64,000 nt of DNA from Planomicrobium okeanokoites (GCF_003428875.1 NZ_QQRS01000004.1:1-64000); one strand, 5' to 3'; numbered from the stretch's first letter, positions 45,229-53,697 are shown. Notes: generated by a model not told the origin, from the sequence alone. Numbers and translations: made by a program.

Positions 45229-45253
45229 GTTTAAATTGCTTTTGCCCGGGTAT
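45229..45253 (+). promoter_or_regulatory. SigB promoter of the 32-residue peptide gene
   Basis: GTTTAA-13 nt-GGGTAT, an exact match to the SigB consensus, 50 nt before the start codon. Confidence 0.85.
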
Positions 45254-45302
45254 TTATTTAGTAACAAACAAAATTACAAACATTTGAGAGGGGTTCTATA
45301 AA

Positions 45303-45401
45303 ATGGAAAAAAACTTAGTATTTAGCCAATCAGATTTCATGTACGGTGTAGGTGGAGCTTCAATTTTGACTGGTATCGTTTTCTTAATGACATTCCTATA
45401 A
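45303..45401 (+). CDS. Small membrane peptide, 32 aa, SigB-type promoter
   Basis: ATG with GAGAGGGG 9 nt upstream. The peptide begins MEKNLVFSQSDFMYGVGGAS and ends in a hydrophobic ILTGIVFLMTFL segment, one likely membrane helix. It lies between a perfect SigB promoter and a terminator (45449-45486). An eight-codon frame with an ideal GGAGG site follows at 45418-45444. No homologue recognised. Confidence 0.7.
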   Translation: MEKNLVFSQSDFMYGVGGASILTGIVFLMTFL

Positions 45402-45448
45402 GAAATTGGAGGTAGTTATGAAAAACTACATAACAGAACATTAGAAAA

Positions 45449-45486
45449 AGCAATCCAAACCATAATGAATGGCGGATTGCTTTTTT
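45449..45486 (+). terminator. Terminator of the 32-residue peptide gene
   Basis: AAGCAATCC/GGATTGCTT stem, 17-nt loop, then T6. Confidence 0.82.
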
Positions 45487-45496
45487 GCGTTTCCTT

Positions 45497-45545
45497 GCAA
45501 GAGATGGCCCCAAAATTCTTGGGCCATCTCTCACTGTCGCTTTTC
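45497..45545 (-). repeat. Hairpin repeat of the GCGAC-GTGAGAGAT type, copy 1
   Basis: Inverted repeat AGAGATGGCCC/GGGCCATCTCT preceded (minus strand) by AAAAGCGACAGTG. A second copy lies at 47447-47495, again just after a minus-strand stop codon, with a compensated base pair. It may act as a terminator or mRNA-end stabiliser for the GNAT gene. Confidence 0.72.
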
Positions 45546-45550
45546 TGCTT

Positions 45551-45832
45551 TTATACTTTTACATCCTCATATTCATCATACCGTTCGAATACAGACGCTA
45601 CGTATGAGCAGACTGGTTCAATCTTATATTCATTTTCGCGTGCATATTCGACTGCGCGGTCAACCAGCTTTTTCGCCAGTCCCTGGTTGCGCATAGTTTC
45701 ATTTACAAATGTATGTTCCACGACCATAACATCGGCCATTTGGGTCCAGGTGATTTCAGCATTAACCGTCCCACCATCTTCATTGCGGAATGCAAATTCA
45801 TCCTGGCCAAGCTCCACCATTTTAAAATCCAT
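45551..45832 (-). CDS. Small GNAT-like acetyltransferase (YjdJ type)
   Basis: 93 aa. Matches the short Gcn5-like family with EHTFVNETMRNQGLAKKLVDRAVEYAREN (acetyl-CoA loop) and KIEPVCSYVASVFER with the conserved Cys. Follows the VOC dioxygenase gene by 16 nt, so the two are likely co-transcribed. Confidence 0.85.
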   Translation of the reverse strand: MDFKMVELGQDEFAFRNEDGGTVNAEITWTQMADVMVVEHTFVNETMRNQGLAKKLVDRAVEYARENEYKIEPVCSYVASVFERYDEYEDVKV

Positions 45833-45848
45833 CTTCCATCCTCCTCGA

Positions 45849-46820
45849 TTATTGCTTATTAATGCTCAACGGACGCAGCGATGCTTCTATTTCAGCTCTT
45901 TTTGGTTCCAGGAATGGAGGTAAAGCCAGGTCTTCCCCTAAACTTTCCATTGGTTCATCTGTTGCAAATCCCGGTTCATCTGTGGAAAGCTCAAATAGAA
46001 TACCATTCGGCTCCCGGAAATAGATGGCTTTAAAATAATACCGATCAACTTCACCGGAAGTCATAAATCCGTTATCACGCAAATATTTATTCCATTTGCT
46101 GTACTCTTCAAAGGTCTTCACCCTAAATGCAACATGATGGACACTTCCGCGTCCAGGACGTTCCGGCGGAAGATCCGGACGTTCCTCTACATGTACTTCG
46201 CCGGCAGGGCCGCCTTTTCCTGTCGAATAGACAAAAATATCTGCCATGCCATCAACTTCTGATGGATAGGAACCGATTTCCTCAAAGCCCATAATTTCCG
46301 TCAGCACCGCCGCCGTCCGGTCTTTTTTACGGACCGTCAGCCGGACATTTCCTAAACCGACAATCGCATATTCTTCGGGAACTCCAGCTTTTGTCCAAGG
46401 GATACCGTACTCAATCCCTGTGCCTTCATCAACCGTTAGCATTAAACGGGAGCCTTCAAAGTCTTGAAATTCAACCGTCTGACGATTGAACCTTTCACGG
46501 ATTTCACCGTGAGGCACCTGAAATTCCTCAAAACGCTTCAGCCAGTACTGCAGCGCTTCCTCACTTTTCACGCGGAACGCGGTGTTGCTGATGCTTGAAA
46601 CACCGGGATACGTGCGCCCGGCCATCGGAATATCAAAATACGTCATATCTGTTCCAGGCGTACCCACCGCATCTGCGTAAAATAAATGATAGGATGATGT
46701 CGAATCCTGATTAACGCTTTTTTTCACAAGCCGCATGCCAAGGATCCGCGTAAAGAAATCATGATTTTTATCAGCATTGGCCGTAATTGCTGAAACGTGA
46801 TGAATACCTTCCAATTTCAT
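45849..46820 (-). CDS. VOC-family ring-cleaving dioxygenase (MhqO/MhqA-like)
   Basis: 323 aa, two VOC modules: GIHHVSAITANADKNHDFFTRILGMRLVKK (~4-33) and a second with GSVHHVAFRVK (~residue 215) and FELSTDEPGFA (metal Glu). This matches the hydroquinone-type dioxygenases MhqO/MhqA that remove quinones in B. subtilis. An MhqR-like palindrome lies between its promoter and start codon. RBS AAGGAGG. Confidence 0.88.
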   Translation of the reverse strand: MKLEGIHHVSAITANADKNHDFFTRILGMRLVKKSVNQDSTSSYHLFYADAVGTPGTDMTYFDIPMAGRTYPGVSSISNTAFRVKSEEALQYWLKRFEEFQVPHGEIRERFNRQTVEFQDFEGSRLMLTVDEGTGIEYGIPWTKAGVPEEYAIVGLGNVRLTVRKKDRTAAVLTEIMGFEEIGSYPSEVDGMADIFVYSTGKGGPAGEVHVEERPDLPPERPGRGSVHHVAFRVKTFEEYSKWNKYLRDNGFMTSGEVDRYYFKAIYFREPNGILFELSTDEPGFATDEPMESLGEDLALPPFLEPKRAEIEASLRPLSINKQ

Positions 46821-46839
46821 AAAAAATGCCTCCTTAAAT

Positions 46840-46857
46840 TATCTTGAATTCGAGATA
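46840..46857. promoter_or_regulatory. MhqR-like operator at the VOC dioxygenase gene
   Basis: TATCTTGAATTCGAGATA, an 18-bp palindrome with one mispair, located between the -10 element and the ribosome binding site of the dioxygenase gene. Close to the B. subtilis MhqR box as I recall it. Confidence 0.75.
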
Positions 46858-46865
46858 TTAATTAA

Positions 46866-46894
46866 ATAATAACATTCCTCGTGCGTACCAGCAA
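46866..46894 (-). promoter_or_regulatory. Sigma-A promoter of the VOC dioxygenase gene
   Basis: Minus strand TTGCTG-17 nt-TATTAT. Its -35 adjoins the edge of repeat copy B. Confidence 0.68.
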
Positions 46895-47347
46895 GAAAAC
46901 GGATTTAGCTTAAAGTGCAAAAAACCGACTCTTCTTAAATCATTTCGCTCTAGGCGGACGCGTTCCGCAGGAAAGGCATTGTCCGAAGCTTGCGAGGGCA
47001 GTTCTTTGCGACGAAGCAGCGCAGCGATGCAGGAGCACATCTTTGCCTTTCGCCGCCTGACGCTTCATTTTAGGTCTGCGCGGAATCGATAGATTCACTT
47101 TTTCAATGGCAACAAATTAAAAGGTATCTTCATCTATGAGAAAGCAATCTAAAGATATGAAGCAAAACAGCGAAGACTCCCAGGGGATTAGAAATAGAGT
47201 TGGTTTGCCAACTCTGTTTCGAGCGAAGTGCTGAGATCCACTCGGACGAAGTGGAACGAGTCCGAGTTAGCTCAGCGCAAGCCCCCAGGAAAGCGAAGCT
47301 GTTTTGCGGAATATCGGTTTCCTGCTTTTCTTTCTCAACAGTCTAAA
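46895..47347 (+). repeat. Dispersed non-coding repeat, copy B
   Basis: About 450 bp, same orientation as copy C. The left end is degraded (the terminal repeat is lost; similarity begins at AAAACCGACTCTTCTTAAAT) while the right end is intact (TTTCTCAACAGTCTAAAAA). Relative to A and C it lacks ~70 bp after GCGTTCCGCAGG, as if deleted between short CGCAGG repeats. The right block carries the GCAAAACAGC/GCTGTTTTGC outer stem and a GAGTTGG/CCAACTC inner hairpin absent from copy A. No gene. Confidence 0.87.
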
Positions 47348-47348
47348 A

Positions 47349-47376
47349 AAACGGACAGCCTCGGCTGTCCGTTTCT
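47349..47376 (+). terminator. Terminator-like hairpin flanking repeat copy B
   Basis: AAACGGACAGCC/GGCTGTCCGTTT with two-base loop. Located at the right edge of copy B; no gene reads into it from the left, so it may be what the repeat inserted next to. Confidence 0.75.
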
Positions 47377-47417
47377 TTGTGTCTAGACTCCTGCCGCCCA
47401 GCTCATAGGAGAAAAGG

Positions 47418-47451
47418 CTGCTCCTGCATCGCTGCGCTGCTTCGTCGCAAG
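47418..47451 (-). repeat. Solo core module of the dispersed repeat
   Basis: On the minus strand TTGCGACGAAGCAGC, then GCAGCGATGCAGGAGCAG, matching the central module of copies A-C but without their other parts. It is joined directly to the hairpin repeat at 47447-47495. Confidence 0.75.
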
Positions 47452-47495
47452 AGATAGCCCAAACTGGTTTGGGCTATCTCTCACAGTCGCTTTTC
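47447..47495 (-). repeat. Hairpin repeat of the GCGAC-GTGAGAGAT type, copy 2
   Basis: AGAGATAGCCC/GGGCTATCTCT with AAAAGCGACTGTG before it on the minus strand, immediately after the DUF1002 gene stop. Differs from copy 1 by a compensated A-T for G-C pair. Confidence 0.72.
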
Positions 47496-48380
47496 TTAAT
47501 TAAACCACGAACGCACAGTGTTCGCCAGGTTTCTGAAGAATTCTTTGACGCTGTTCCAGAATCCTTCATCGTTGACGATTGTGCCGATCTTGTCTTCGAT
47601 CGTTTTACTTAAGTCTTCAAGTTGAGTCGACCATTGGGAAAAATCGATATCCAATTGGCGGATCCGATCCATCAGATCGATCAATAATTGACGGTCTTCC
47701 GGGCTCAGCTCAATTTGCAGCTTCGACAATTGCTCTTCTACAATCTGTTCCACGTCTTCACGTGAAGCAGGATTCTGTTCAGCAATCTGCTTTTTGATCT
47801 CTGTCAGCAACTCGCTTACTTTCGCTTCATCTACACCTTCAGCGAGTTCAGTCGCCACTTCAAGTTCATCGTTTGCAACGTCTGTCCGTTCAGGATCCAA
47901 TTGTTCACCATTTACTTCATAAGCTTTGTAAATACCTACAAGTGCTGAGTGGCCAGTTACCGGTTTTGGTGCGGCAACTTCAACTGTCGCATTCTCGATT
48001 CCAGCCGTCAGCATTGCATTGGCATACATTTCCGTTGTTACTTGTGTGATGTTATCCGGCGTTACGATTTGGATGACCAGGCCTTCGCCTTCATCTTTAC
48101 GGGTGATTTTTGCTGAAGAAAACATACGTGCACGCGCGTCCCCGTCTTTGATATAAGTGACAAGGTCTTCACCCGTGACTTCGATTTCTTCCACTTCCGC
48201 CTCTTCTTCGACACTCAGGCTTTCAGCGACACTCGCTTTTTCGTCTTCAGAGAGGTTGCCTCCGTATACCACAATCGGCACTCCGTATTTTTCATTGATG
48301 CCGACATTCGCTGCTGCCCAAGTGGGAACGAGCGTCGATACCATTAAAATCATTGCTATGGTTGCTATCAGTTTCTTCAT
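47496..48380 (-). CDS. DUF1002 family exported protein (YpuA-like)
   Basis: 294 aa. Signal peptide (MKKLIATIAMILMVSTLVP, cleavage near AAA). The mature part matches the DUF1002/YpuA family: GGNLSEDEKASV, SSAKITRKDEGEGL, GIENATVEVAAPKPVTGHSALVGIYKA. C-terminal ~100 residues are helical with coiled-coil character. ATG at 48380 has GGGGCT upstream; the frame is open 42 codons further but without signal features. Role unknown. Confidence 0.88.
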   Translation of the reverse strand: MKKLIATIAMILMVSTLVPTWAAANVGINEKYGVPIVVYGGNLSEDEKASVAESLSVEEEAEVEEIEVTGEDLVTYIKDGDARARMFSSAKITRKDEGEGLVIQIVTPDNITQVTTEMYANAMLTAGIENATVEVAAPKPVTGHSALVGIYKAYEVNGEQLDPERTDVANDELEVATELAEGVDEAKVSELLTEIKKQIAEQNPASREDVEQIVEEQLSKLQIELSPEDRQLLIDLMDRIRQLDIDFSQWSTQLEDLSKTIEDKIGTIVNDEGFWNSVKEFFRNLANTVRSWFN

Positions 48381-48432
48381 CTTTTTAGCCCCTTTCATAG
48401 AAATAATACGATTCCGATTCAGAAAGGTTGCA

Positions 48433-49296
48433 TCAATGCTGCTGAAGTTTGGTCCAGCCGTCTTCCTGTACGATTCGACGGTCTTTGTACAGGCGCCCCA
48501 AAGCACGCTTGAATGCAGCTTTGCTCATGCCGAACATTTCCTGGATTTCTTCTGGTGAAGATTTATCGCCGAATGGCATCTGGCCGCCAGATTCCGTTAG
48601 ATAACGCATAATCGTTTCAGCATCATCCGACAAGCGTTCCTGCTTGCGCGGCAGCAGCGAACCGTTCAATGTGCCATCATCTTTCACGCCAATGATACGC
48701 ACCGTTTTTTCTTCGCCAAGGCGCGGTTCTTCTTCCCGCTCGGTTTCATGGACAAAGATGCGGTACATTTCCGGAACCGAAATCATGAATGTGCCGACCG
48801 GCAGCAAGCGATAAGCCCTTGCTTTCAAATCCTGATTATAGACAGACGTCGGTGCATCAACATACAATTCGTTGACCTTCTCTTCAGTTGCAAGGCGTCC
48901 GTAAAGATCGCCGTAACGGTCTGTCCGGATTGTCATGAAAATGTGATCGCCCTGTTGTGGCCATAGTTCTTCGAATTGCGGCAAATCTGCCGGCAGCAGG
49001 TAGACTTCACGGGTAGTCCCGATATCCACGACTGCTCCTTCGCGCTTGGATACCTTCAATACTTTCGCCCAGCCGTAAATGCTTGGCAGAATATGCGGAA
49101 TCATCGGTGTTGCCGAAATGCCGCCTTGGCGGTTTCGGTAAAGGAAAACTTCAATTTCTTCCCCGATTTCGCGTCCTTCTTCGATTTCAGACTCATTCAT
49201 CAGAACTTCATCACCTGAACCGTCTGATAAGATCCACTGGGAACCTGAACGGTCCTTGATTTGTAATACTGCTTTTTCACCTGGATGCAATGCCAT
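48433..49296 (-). CDS. cvfB: S1-like RNA-binding protein CvfB (YitL)
   Basis: 287 aa. Three S1-like beta-barrels (for example KVSKREGAVVDIGTTREVYLLPAD) and a C-terminal winged helix (SSPEEIQEMFGMSKAAFKRALGRLYKDRRI). CvfB of S. aureus affects virulence regulators and binds RNA. It lies 20 nt after mntR. Confidence 0.92.
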   Translation of the reverse strand: MALHPGEKAVLQIKDRSGSQWILSDGSGDEVLMNESEIEEGREIGEEIEVFLYRNRQGGISATPMIPHILPSIYGWAKVLKVSKREGAVVDIGTTREVYLLPADLPQFEELWPQQGDHIFMTIRTDRYGDLYGRLATEEKVNELYVDAPTSVYNQDLKARAYRLLPVGTFMISVPEMYRIFVHETEREEEPRLGEEKTVRIIGVKDDGTLNGSLLPRKQERLSDDAETIMRYLTESGGQMPFGDKSSPEEIQEMFGMSKAAFKRALGRLYKDRRIVQEDGWTKLQQH

Positions 49297-49316
49297 AATG
49301 AAACCTCCTGTTTCTA

Positions 49317-49739
49317 TTAACTATTCTTCTCTTCATTTTTAAGTTTTTCCAGCTTTTCGATAAATTGAGGATTTTCCTCAAGTACCTGGACAAGATCAGC
49401 AATCCGGTTGATTGAATTCCAGCTCAAATGGTGTTCAATTCCTTCCACATCATTATAGATGCGTTCCTCATCAACACCGATCAGCCGTAAAAACTGCTCC
49501 AGTAAATCATGTCTTTTGACAAGGCGTTTGCCTAATTTCTGTCCTTGCGGCGTCAGCACCAGTCCACGGTAACGTTCATAAATCAGATAGCCGTCCTTAT
49601 CCAGCCTCTGCACCATCTTGGTGACAGAAGACGGCAGCACGGATAACGCCTCAGCAATGTCCGAAACTCGGGCGTAGCCTTTCTGTTCGATTAATGAGTA
49701 TATGATTTCAATATGGTCTTCCATACTTGGAGTAGGCAA
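49317..49739 (-). CDS. mntR: Manganese-dependent repressor MntR (DtxR family)
   Basis: 140 aa, near-identical layout to B. subtilis MntR: winged helix [26 protein letters not shown], metal ligands including Asp/Glu near the N-terminus (SMEDHIE) and EGIEHHLSW. It represses Mn uptake genes, none of which is in the window. Start is TTG with GGGAGG 6 nt upstream, as the family N-terminus TPSME requires. Confidence 0.96.
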   Translation of the reverse strand: MPTPSMEDHIEIIYSLIEQKGYARVSDIAEALSVLPSSVTKMVQRLDKDGYLIYERYRGLVLTPQGQKLGKRLVKRHDLLEQFLRLIGVDEERIYNDVEGIEHHLSWNSINRIADLVQVLEENPQFIEKLEKLKNEEKNS

Positions 49740-49841
49740 ATTTCGTTCCTCCCTAACGTGGCTAACCTTAAGTTTACTATACCCTCACCCCGTGAACAAC
49801 CGAGCTTTCCCCACACCGATTACAGTTTTTTTTCACGATAG

Positions 49842-49867
49842 GTTTGCGGGGTATTTTTTGAGGGTAC
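49842..49867 (+). promoter_or_regulatory. SigB promoter of the Lmo0937-like gene
   Basis: GTTTGC-14 nt-GGGTAC, 37 nt before the start codon. Confidence 0.72.
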
Positions 49868-49903
49868 ATATTACTATCTAAGCAGAAAGGTCGGTGAAAA
49901 CAC

Positions 49904-50059
49904 ATGGCTCGTATTTTATGGATTATTCTTGTAGTTATTTTAGCAATTTGGCTTATCGGATTTTTAATGGACGTAGCAGGCGGATTAATTCACCTATTAC
50001 TAATCGTAGCAGCAATCATTCTTATCGTTAACTTGATTTCCGGTAGGAAAGGGATATAG
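49904..50059 (+). CDS. Lmo0937-family small membrane protein, 51 aa
   Basis: Two membrane helices (ILWIILVVILAIWLIGFLM and HLLLIVAAIILIVNLI) around VAGGLIHLL, the mark of the Lmo0937 family, ending in a basic SGRKG tail. In Listeria Lmo0937 is, as far as I recall, strongly SigB-dependent, which fits the promoter here. Function unknown. Confidence 0.87.
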   Translation: MARILWIILVVILAIWLIGFLMDVAGGLIHLLLIVAAIILIVNLISGRKGI

Positions 50060-50116
50060 AAGAAGAGACGGCGAGGGTCAATCCTCACCGTCTCTTTTTC
50101 TGTTTATCCATATTTG

Positions 50117-51235
50117 CTATTCTCTGATTTTCGAATAGACGCATGTATCACGCAGTTTATTGTCGAGGCGGGAGATCGTCTCATTGCGGAGGATGCCTTC
50201 CAGTTTAAAATCAAGCCTTTCCGCAACAGCACGGCTTCTGACGTTGTCAGGATCGCATTTGATTTCCACCCGGTTTGCCCCGAGTTCCTCGAACGCAAAA
50301 CGCGTTATGCGCTCAACCGCTTCAGTCACATACCCTTTTCCTTCAAAACGATTGTCGACCCAGTAGCCGATTTCGAACTTCCGCACTTCCCAATCGATGC
50401 GGTGCAGCCCGCTTGATCCAATGAATTCCCCGGTTTCTTTCTGGAAAAAATGAAGGCGGAGATCTTTTCGCAATTGGAAATCAGCAGCCGCTTCGATGAG
50501 ATTCGCTTCAATCTGCTTCAGGTCAGGTTTTTTCTGCGCAAACGGCATCCAGGGACGCAGCGATTCAATGGAATGCTTGATCGCTTCATAACTGTGGACC
50601 GCATCTTCACGACGCGGCGCGCGGATCAGCAAACGCTCCGATTCGAATTCTTCCGGAAACTCGAGCAGGACAGGATTAAAAGGTGTCCCTGACGGTTCCG
50701 CAATCGTATCTTCCCATAAAACAGGCGTCGTAACACCCTGTTGCCAGTCTTCTCGGGTCATTCCGTAAGTGACCGCATCGAAATAGCGGTTTTCTTTTGC
50801 CGAAAACCAGGCTTGGCGGATATGGGCTTCTTTAACGAACCCCGTCCGTTCAAAAGCCTTGCGCATCGCAAAGTTATCGTGGCGCGTATGCCCTTCCAGC
50901 CTGATTTTCTTTTCCGGCAATGAGAAAACGAAATCCGCCGTCATTTTCAATGCTTTCGGCCCGTAGCCTTTCCCACGGTATGGATCGGCAATCCGCAAAT
51001 CGAATAACGGGATGTCGTCCTGCAGATCAAAGATTTTCACAAGCCCGACCTGTTCCCCTTCATCATTTTCAACCCAGAAGGTAGTTACCTGATCAGACTG
51101 GTAACCGCCTTCTTCGATCGTCTTCTGTATTAAGGCACGGACTGGATGTTCCTGTCCGTGATATGGCCAGGAATTCGTCGTCATAAAATGGATCAGCTGT
51201 TCCTGCTCTTCCATTGTCCATTCAGTTAATTTCAA
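50117..51235 (-). CDS. Tandem GNAT acetyltransferase
   Basis: 372 aa with two GNAT domains. The first (~20-160) has FDLRIADPYRGKGYGPKALK; the second (~195-370) is RimJ/RimL-like with ESERLLIRAPRREDAVHSYE, EIGYWVDNRFEGKGYVTEAVERI and DPDNVRSRAVAERLDF. TTG at 51235 has GGAGG 7 nt upstream; the frame is open further but without a site. Such double enzymes may acetylate two substrates; none is known here. Confidence 0.87.
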   Translation of the reverse strand: MKLTEWTMEEQEQLIHFMTTNSWPYHGQEHPVRALIQKTIEEGGYQSDQVTTFWVENDEGEQVGLVKIFDLQDDIPLFDLRIADPYRGKGYGPKALKMTADFVFSLPEKKIRLEGHTRHDNFAMRKAFERTGFVKEAHIRQAWFSAKENRYFDAVTYGMTREDWQQGVTTPVLWEDTIAEPSGTPFNPVLLEFPEEFESERLLIRAPRREDAVHSYEAIKHSIESLRPWMPFAQKKPDLKQIEANLIEAAADFQLRKDLRLHFFQKETGEFIGSSGLHRIDWEVRKFEIGYWVDNRFEGKGYVTEAVERITRFAFEELGANRVEIKCDPDNVRSRAVAERLDFKLEGILRNETISRLDNKLRDTCVYSKIRE

Positions 51236-51260
51236 AACAAATCCTCCAAGCATGCATTGC

Positions 51261-53330
51261 TTACTTTTGAACCTTGACCAGGCGCAGAGCATTCAAGATT
51301 ACGAGCAGGGTCGCACCCATGTCCGCGAAAATCGCAATCCATAAAGTGAGCCAGCCCGGAATGATCAACAGCAAAGCAATTACCTTCAGCCCCAAAGCAA
51401 ACATGATATTTTCCTTTATTATACGCAATGTCTTGCGGCTTAGTCGAATCGTATAAGGAAGTTTTTCAAGATCGTCAGCCATCAGCGCGATGTCAGCTGT
51501 CTCAAGCGCCGTGTCTGTACCCGCTCCTCCCATGGCAATGCCGACTGTGGAAGCCGCCAGTGCCGGCGCATCATTGATGCCGTCGCCGACCATTGCAACG
51601 CGGCCGTATTGCTTCTGGAGTTCACGGATCGCCGATAGTTTGTCCTGCGGCATCAATCCTGCCCGCACATCGGTGACGCCGATTTCTCCAGCGATTGCAT
51701 TAGCGGTCGCTGGATGGTCGCCTGTCAGCATGACAGTGCTGCCGATGCCCATCTCTTTCAATTTACGCACAATGGCCGGGCTTTCATTTCGAATCGCATC
51801 AGCCACAGCAATGACGCCGATAAATTCTTTTTCTTTAAAGACAGCCATCACCGATTTACCGCGCTGCTGCAGGCTTTGGGCATGCTCGGGGATTTCAAAC
51901 CCGAATTCTTCCGCCCACAGCAGACTGCCGATATGGATCCGCTCTCCATTAACCAAGGCATAAGCCCCTTTGCCGGTGACCGAATTAAACCCTTCGGAAG
52001 GAAGCATCTGCGTCGCTTCCTTGACGATAGCGCGAGCCAACGGATGCTGGGACATCGCTTCTGCTGATGCAGCCAATTGGATGAGCTGATCTTTCGTATA
52101 CCCATTTTCCGGTACCGCGTCCGTGACTTCCGGATAGCCTTTTGTCAGCGTTCCGGTTTTATCGAATGCCACGACGTTGATGCGGCCTGTTTCTTCCAAG
52201 TGAATGCCGCCTTTAATAAGGACGCCTTGTCTCGCCGCATTGCCGATAGCCGTAACGATTGCGACCGGTGTCGATACGACAAGTGCGCAAGGGCAGCCGA
52301 CAACCAGGACAGCTAAGGCCTGATAAATCCACAGCTGCCAGTCGCCTGTCAGATACCCCGGCACCAATGCGGTTAGGAAGGCGATGGCGATGATTGCCGG
52401 TGTATAGTATTTCGCGAACTGGTCGACGAATTTTTGCGACGGCGCTTTTTCCGCCTGCGCTTCTTCCACCAAGTGGATAATTTTTGCGATGGTTGTATCT
52501 TCAACGCGTTTGGTGACGGTCACTTCAAGCGCACCTTCTTCGTTCATCGTGCCGGCAAATACATCAGCCCCAGGTTTTTTGACTTCTGGAATCGACTCAC
52601 CTGTAATGGCCGCCTGGTTAACCGCAGACTCGCCGCGAAGCACTACCCCATCCATCGCAATTTTCTGCCCAGGTTTGACGATCAGTACATCACCGATGCG
52701 CACTTCTTCCGTGTCCATTTCGATCAATTCACCATCCCGCTGGATCAAGGCGCGTGAAGGCGCCAAATCCATAAGGCTGCGAATCGACTGGCGTGCTTTA
52801 TTCATCGAAAACGATTCAAGCGCCTCACTGATCGCAAACAAAAATACGACAACAGCGCCTTCACGCCATTCTCCGATTATGGCAGCACCGATGACAGCGA
52901 TGGTCATCAATGTTTTCATATCGAATTCAAGGCGGCTAAGGTTCGTTAAACCGGTACGGAACATATGATAGCCGCCGACCAGCATGGATCCGCCGAACAG
53001 GCCGATTGCCCAAGGGTTGCTTTCACTTGTCTGGAAAGAAAGGATGACACCGGCAATCAGCAGCAGGAACGAAATCGCCGTTTCAATCGTCTGACGCCGT
53101 TTGTAGAAAGGCGTTTGTTCGATTTTCGCTCTTTCCGGATAGACCCGGATATGGTCGAATGCCCCCGCGCGCTCCAGGTCCGCGATGGAAACGTCACCAT
53201 CAACAGTCAGCTTCGAAGCCCCGAAATTCAATTCAACCTCTTTGATATCCGGCAGGCTGCGTATATTCTTCTCGAATTTCGCCGCGCAATTCGTGCAGGA
53301 CAGATTTTCAAGACGGTATGTTTTAACCAA
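51261..53330 (-). CDS. cadA: Heavy-metal P1B-type ATPase (Cd/Zn/Pb exporter)
   Basis: 689 aa. One N-terminal HMA domain with SCTNCAAKFE, eight membrane helices, TGES (actuator), CPC in helix 6 (VGCPCALVVS), phosphorylation DKTGTLT, SQHPLARAI and GDGINDAPAL. CPC plus HMA and an adjacent CadC-like repressor point to Cd/Zn export. The TTG at 53330 overlaps the end of cadC by 8 nt; starts further upstream lie in cadC. Confidence 0.94.
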   Translation of the reverse strand: MVKTYRLENLSCTNCAAKFEKNIRSLPDIKEVELNFGASKLTVDGDVSIADLERAGAFDHIRVYPERAKIEQTPFYKRRQTIETAISFLLLIAGVILSFQTSESNPWAIGLFGGSMLVGGYHMFRTGLTNLSRLEFDMKTLMTIAVIGAAIIGEWREGAVVVFLFAISEALESFSMNKARQSIRSLMDLAPSRALIQRDGELIEMDTEEVRIGDVLIVKPGQKIAMDGVVLRGESAVNQAAITGESIPEVKKPGADVFAGTMNEEGALEVTVTKRVEDTTIAKIIHLVEEAQAEKAPSQKFVDQFAKYYTPAIIAIAFLTALVPGYLTGDWQLWIYQALAVLVVGCPCALVVSTPVAIVTAIGNAARQGVLIKGGIHLEETGRINVVAFDKTGTLTKGYPEVTDAVPENGYTKDQLIQLAASAEAMSQHPLARAIVKEATQMLPSEGFNSVTGKGAYALVNGERIHIGSLLWAEEFGFEIPEHAQSLQQRGKSVMAVFKEKEFIGVIAVADAIRNESPAIVRKLKEMGIGSTVMLTGDHPATANAIAGEIGVTDVRAGLMPQDKLSAIRELQKQYGRVAMVGDGINDAPALAASTVGIAMGGAGTDTALETADIALMADDLEKLPYTIRLSRKTLRIIKENIMFALGLKVIALLLIIPGWLTLWIAIFADMGATLLVILNALRLVKVQK

Positions 53331-53679
53331 CTTCTTCACCTTCTTTCGCGTGTTCATGCGCAATGGTCACAAGCTGATGGACGTGCTTGTCCGACAGCGA
53401 GTAATAGATTTGCTTGCCTTTTCGTTCGGATTTTGCAAGTTTGCGCTCACGAAGATACCGCAGATGATGGGAGGCAGTAGCTGTCGAGCCGCCGATCACC
53501 GCCGCAATATCGCAGACACACATCTCTTCTTCTATCGTCAGGGCGAAAGCGATTTTCAGCCGTGTTTCATCAGCCAGCGCCTTGAAAAGAATCGCCACAT
53601 CAGTGAGATCCGTCATTTGTTTTTGAACATTTTCCACTTTTCCGGGATGATCTTTCGAAATTTCACATATCTCTTTCAT
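53323..53679 (-). CDS. cadC: ArsR-family metal-responsive repressor, CadC-like
   Basis: 118 aa. Winged HTH (STATASHHLRYLRERKLAKSERKGKQIYY) and the metal-site cysteines of CadC: one near the N-terminus (KEICEISKD) and the pair in EEMCVCDIAA. Metal binding releases DNA and induces cadC-cadA. ATG at 53679 has AGAGGAAG upstream. Two operator-like repeats flank its promoter. Confidence 0.93.
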   Translation of the reverse strand: MKEICEISKDHPGKVENVQKQMTDLTDVAILFKALADETRLKIAFALTIEEEMCVCDIAAVIGGSTATASHHLRYLRERKLAKSERKGKQIYYSLSDKHVHQLVTIAHEHAKEGEEVG

Positions 53680-53697
53680 GGCTCTTCCTCTTTTCAT

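Noticed and set aside
45418..45444. Eight-codon frame with ideal GGAGG (MKNYITEH)
   Set aside because: Too short to support as a gene from sequence alone; kept only as a remark in the neighbouring finding.
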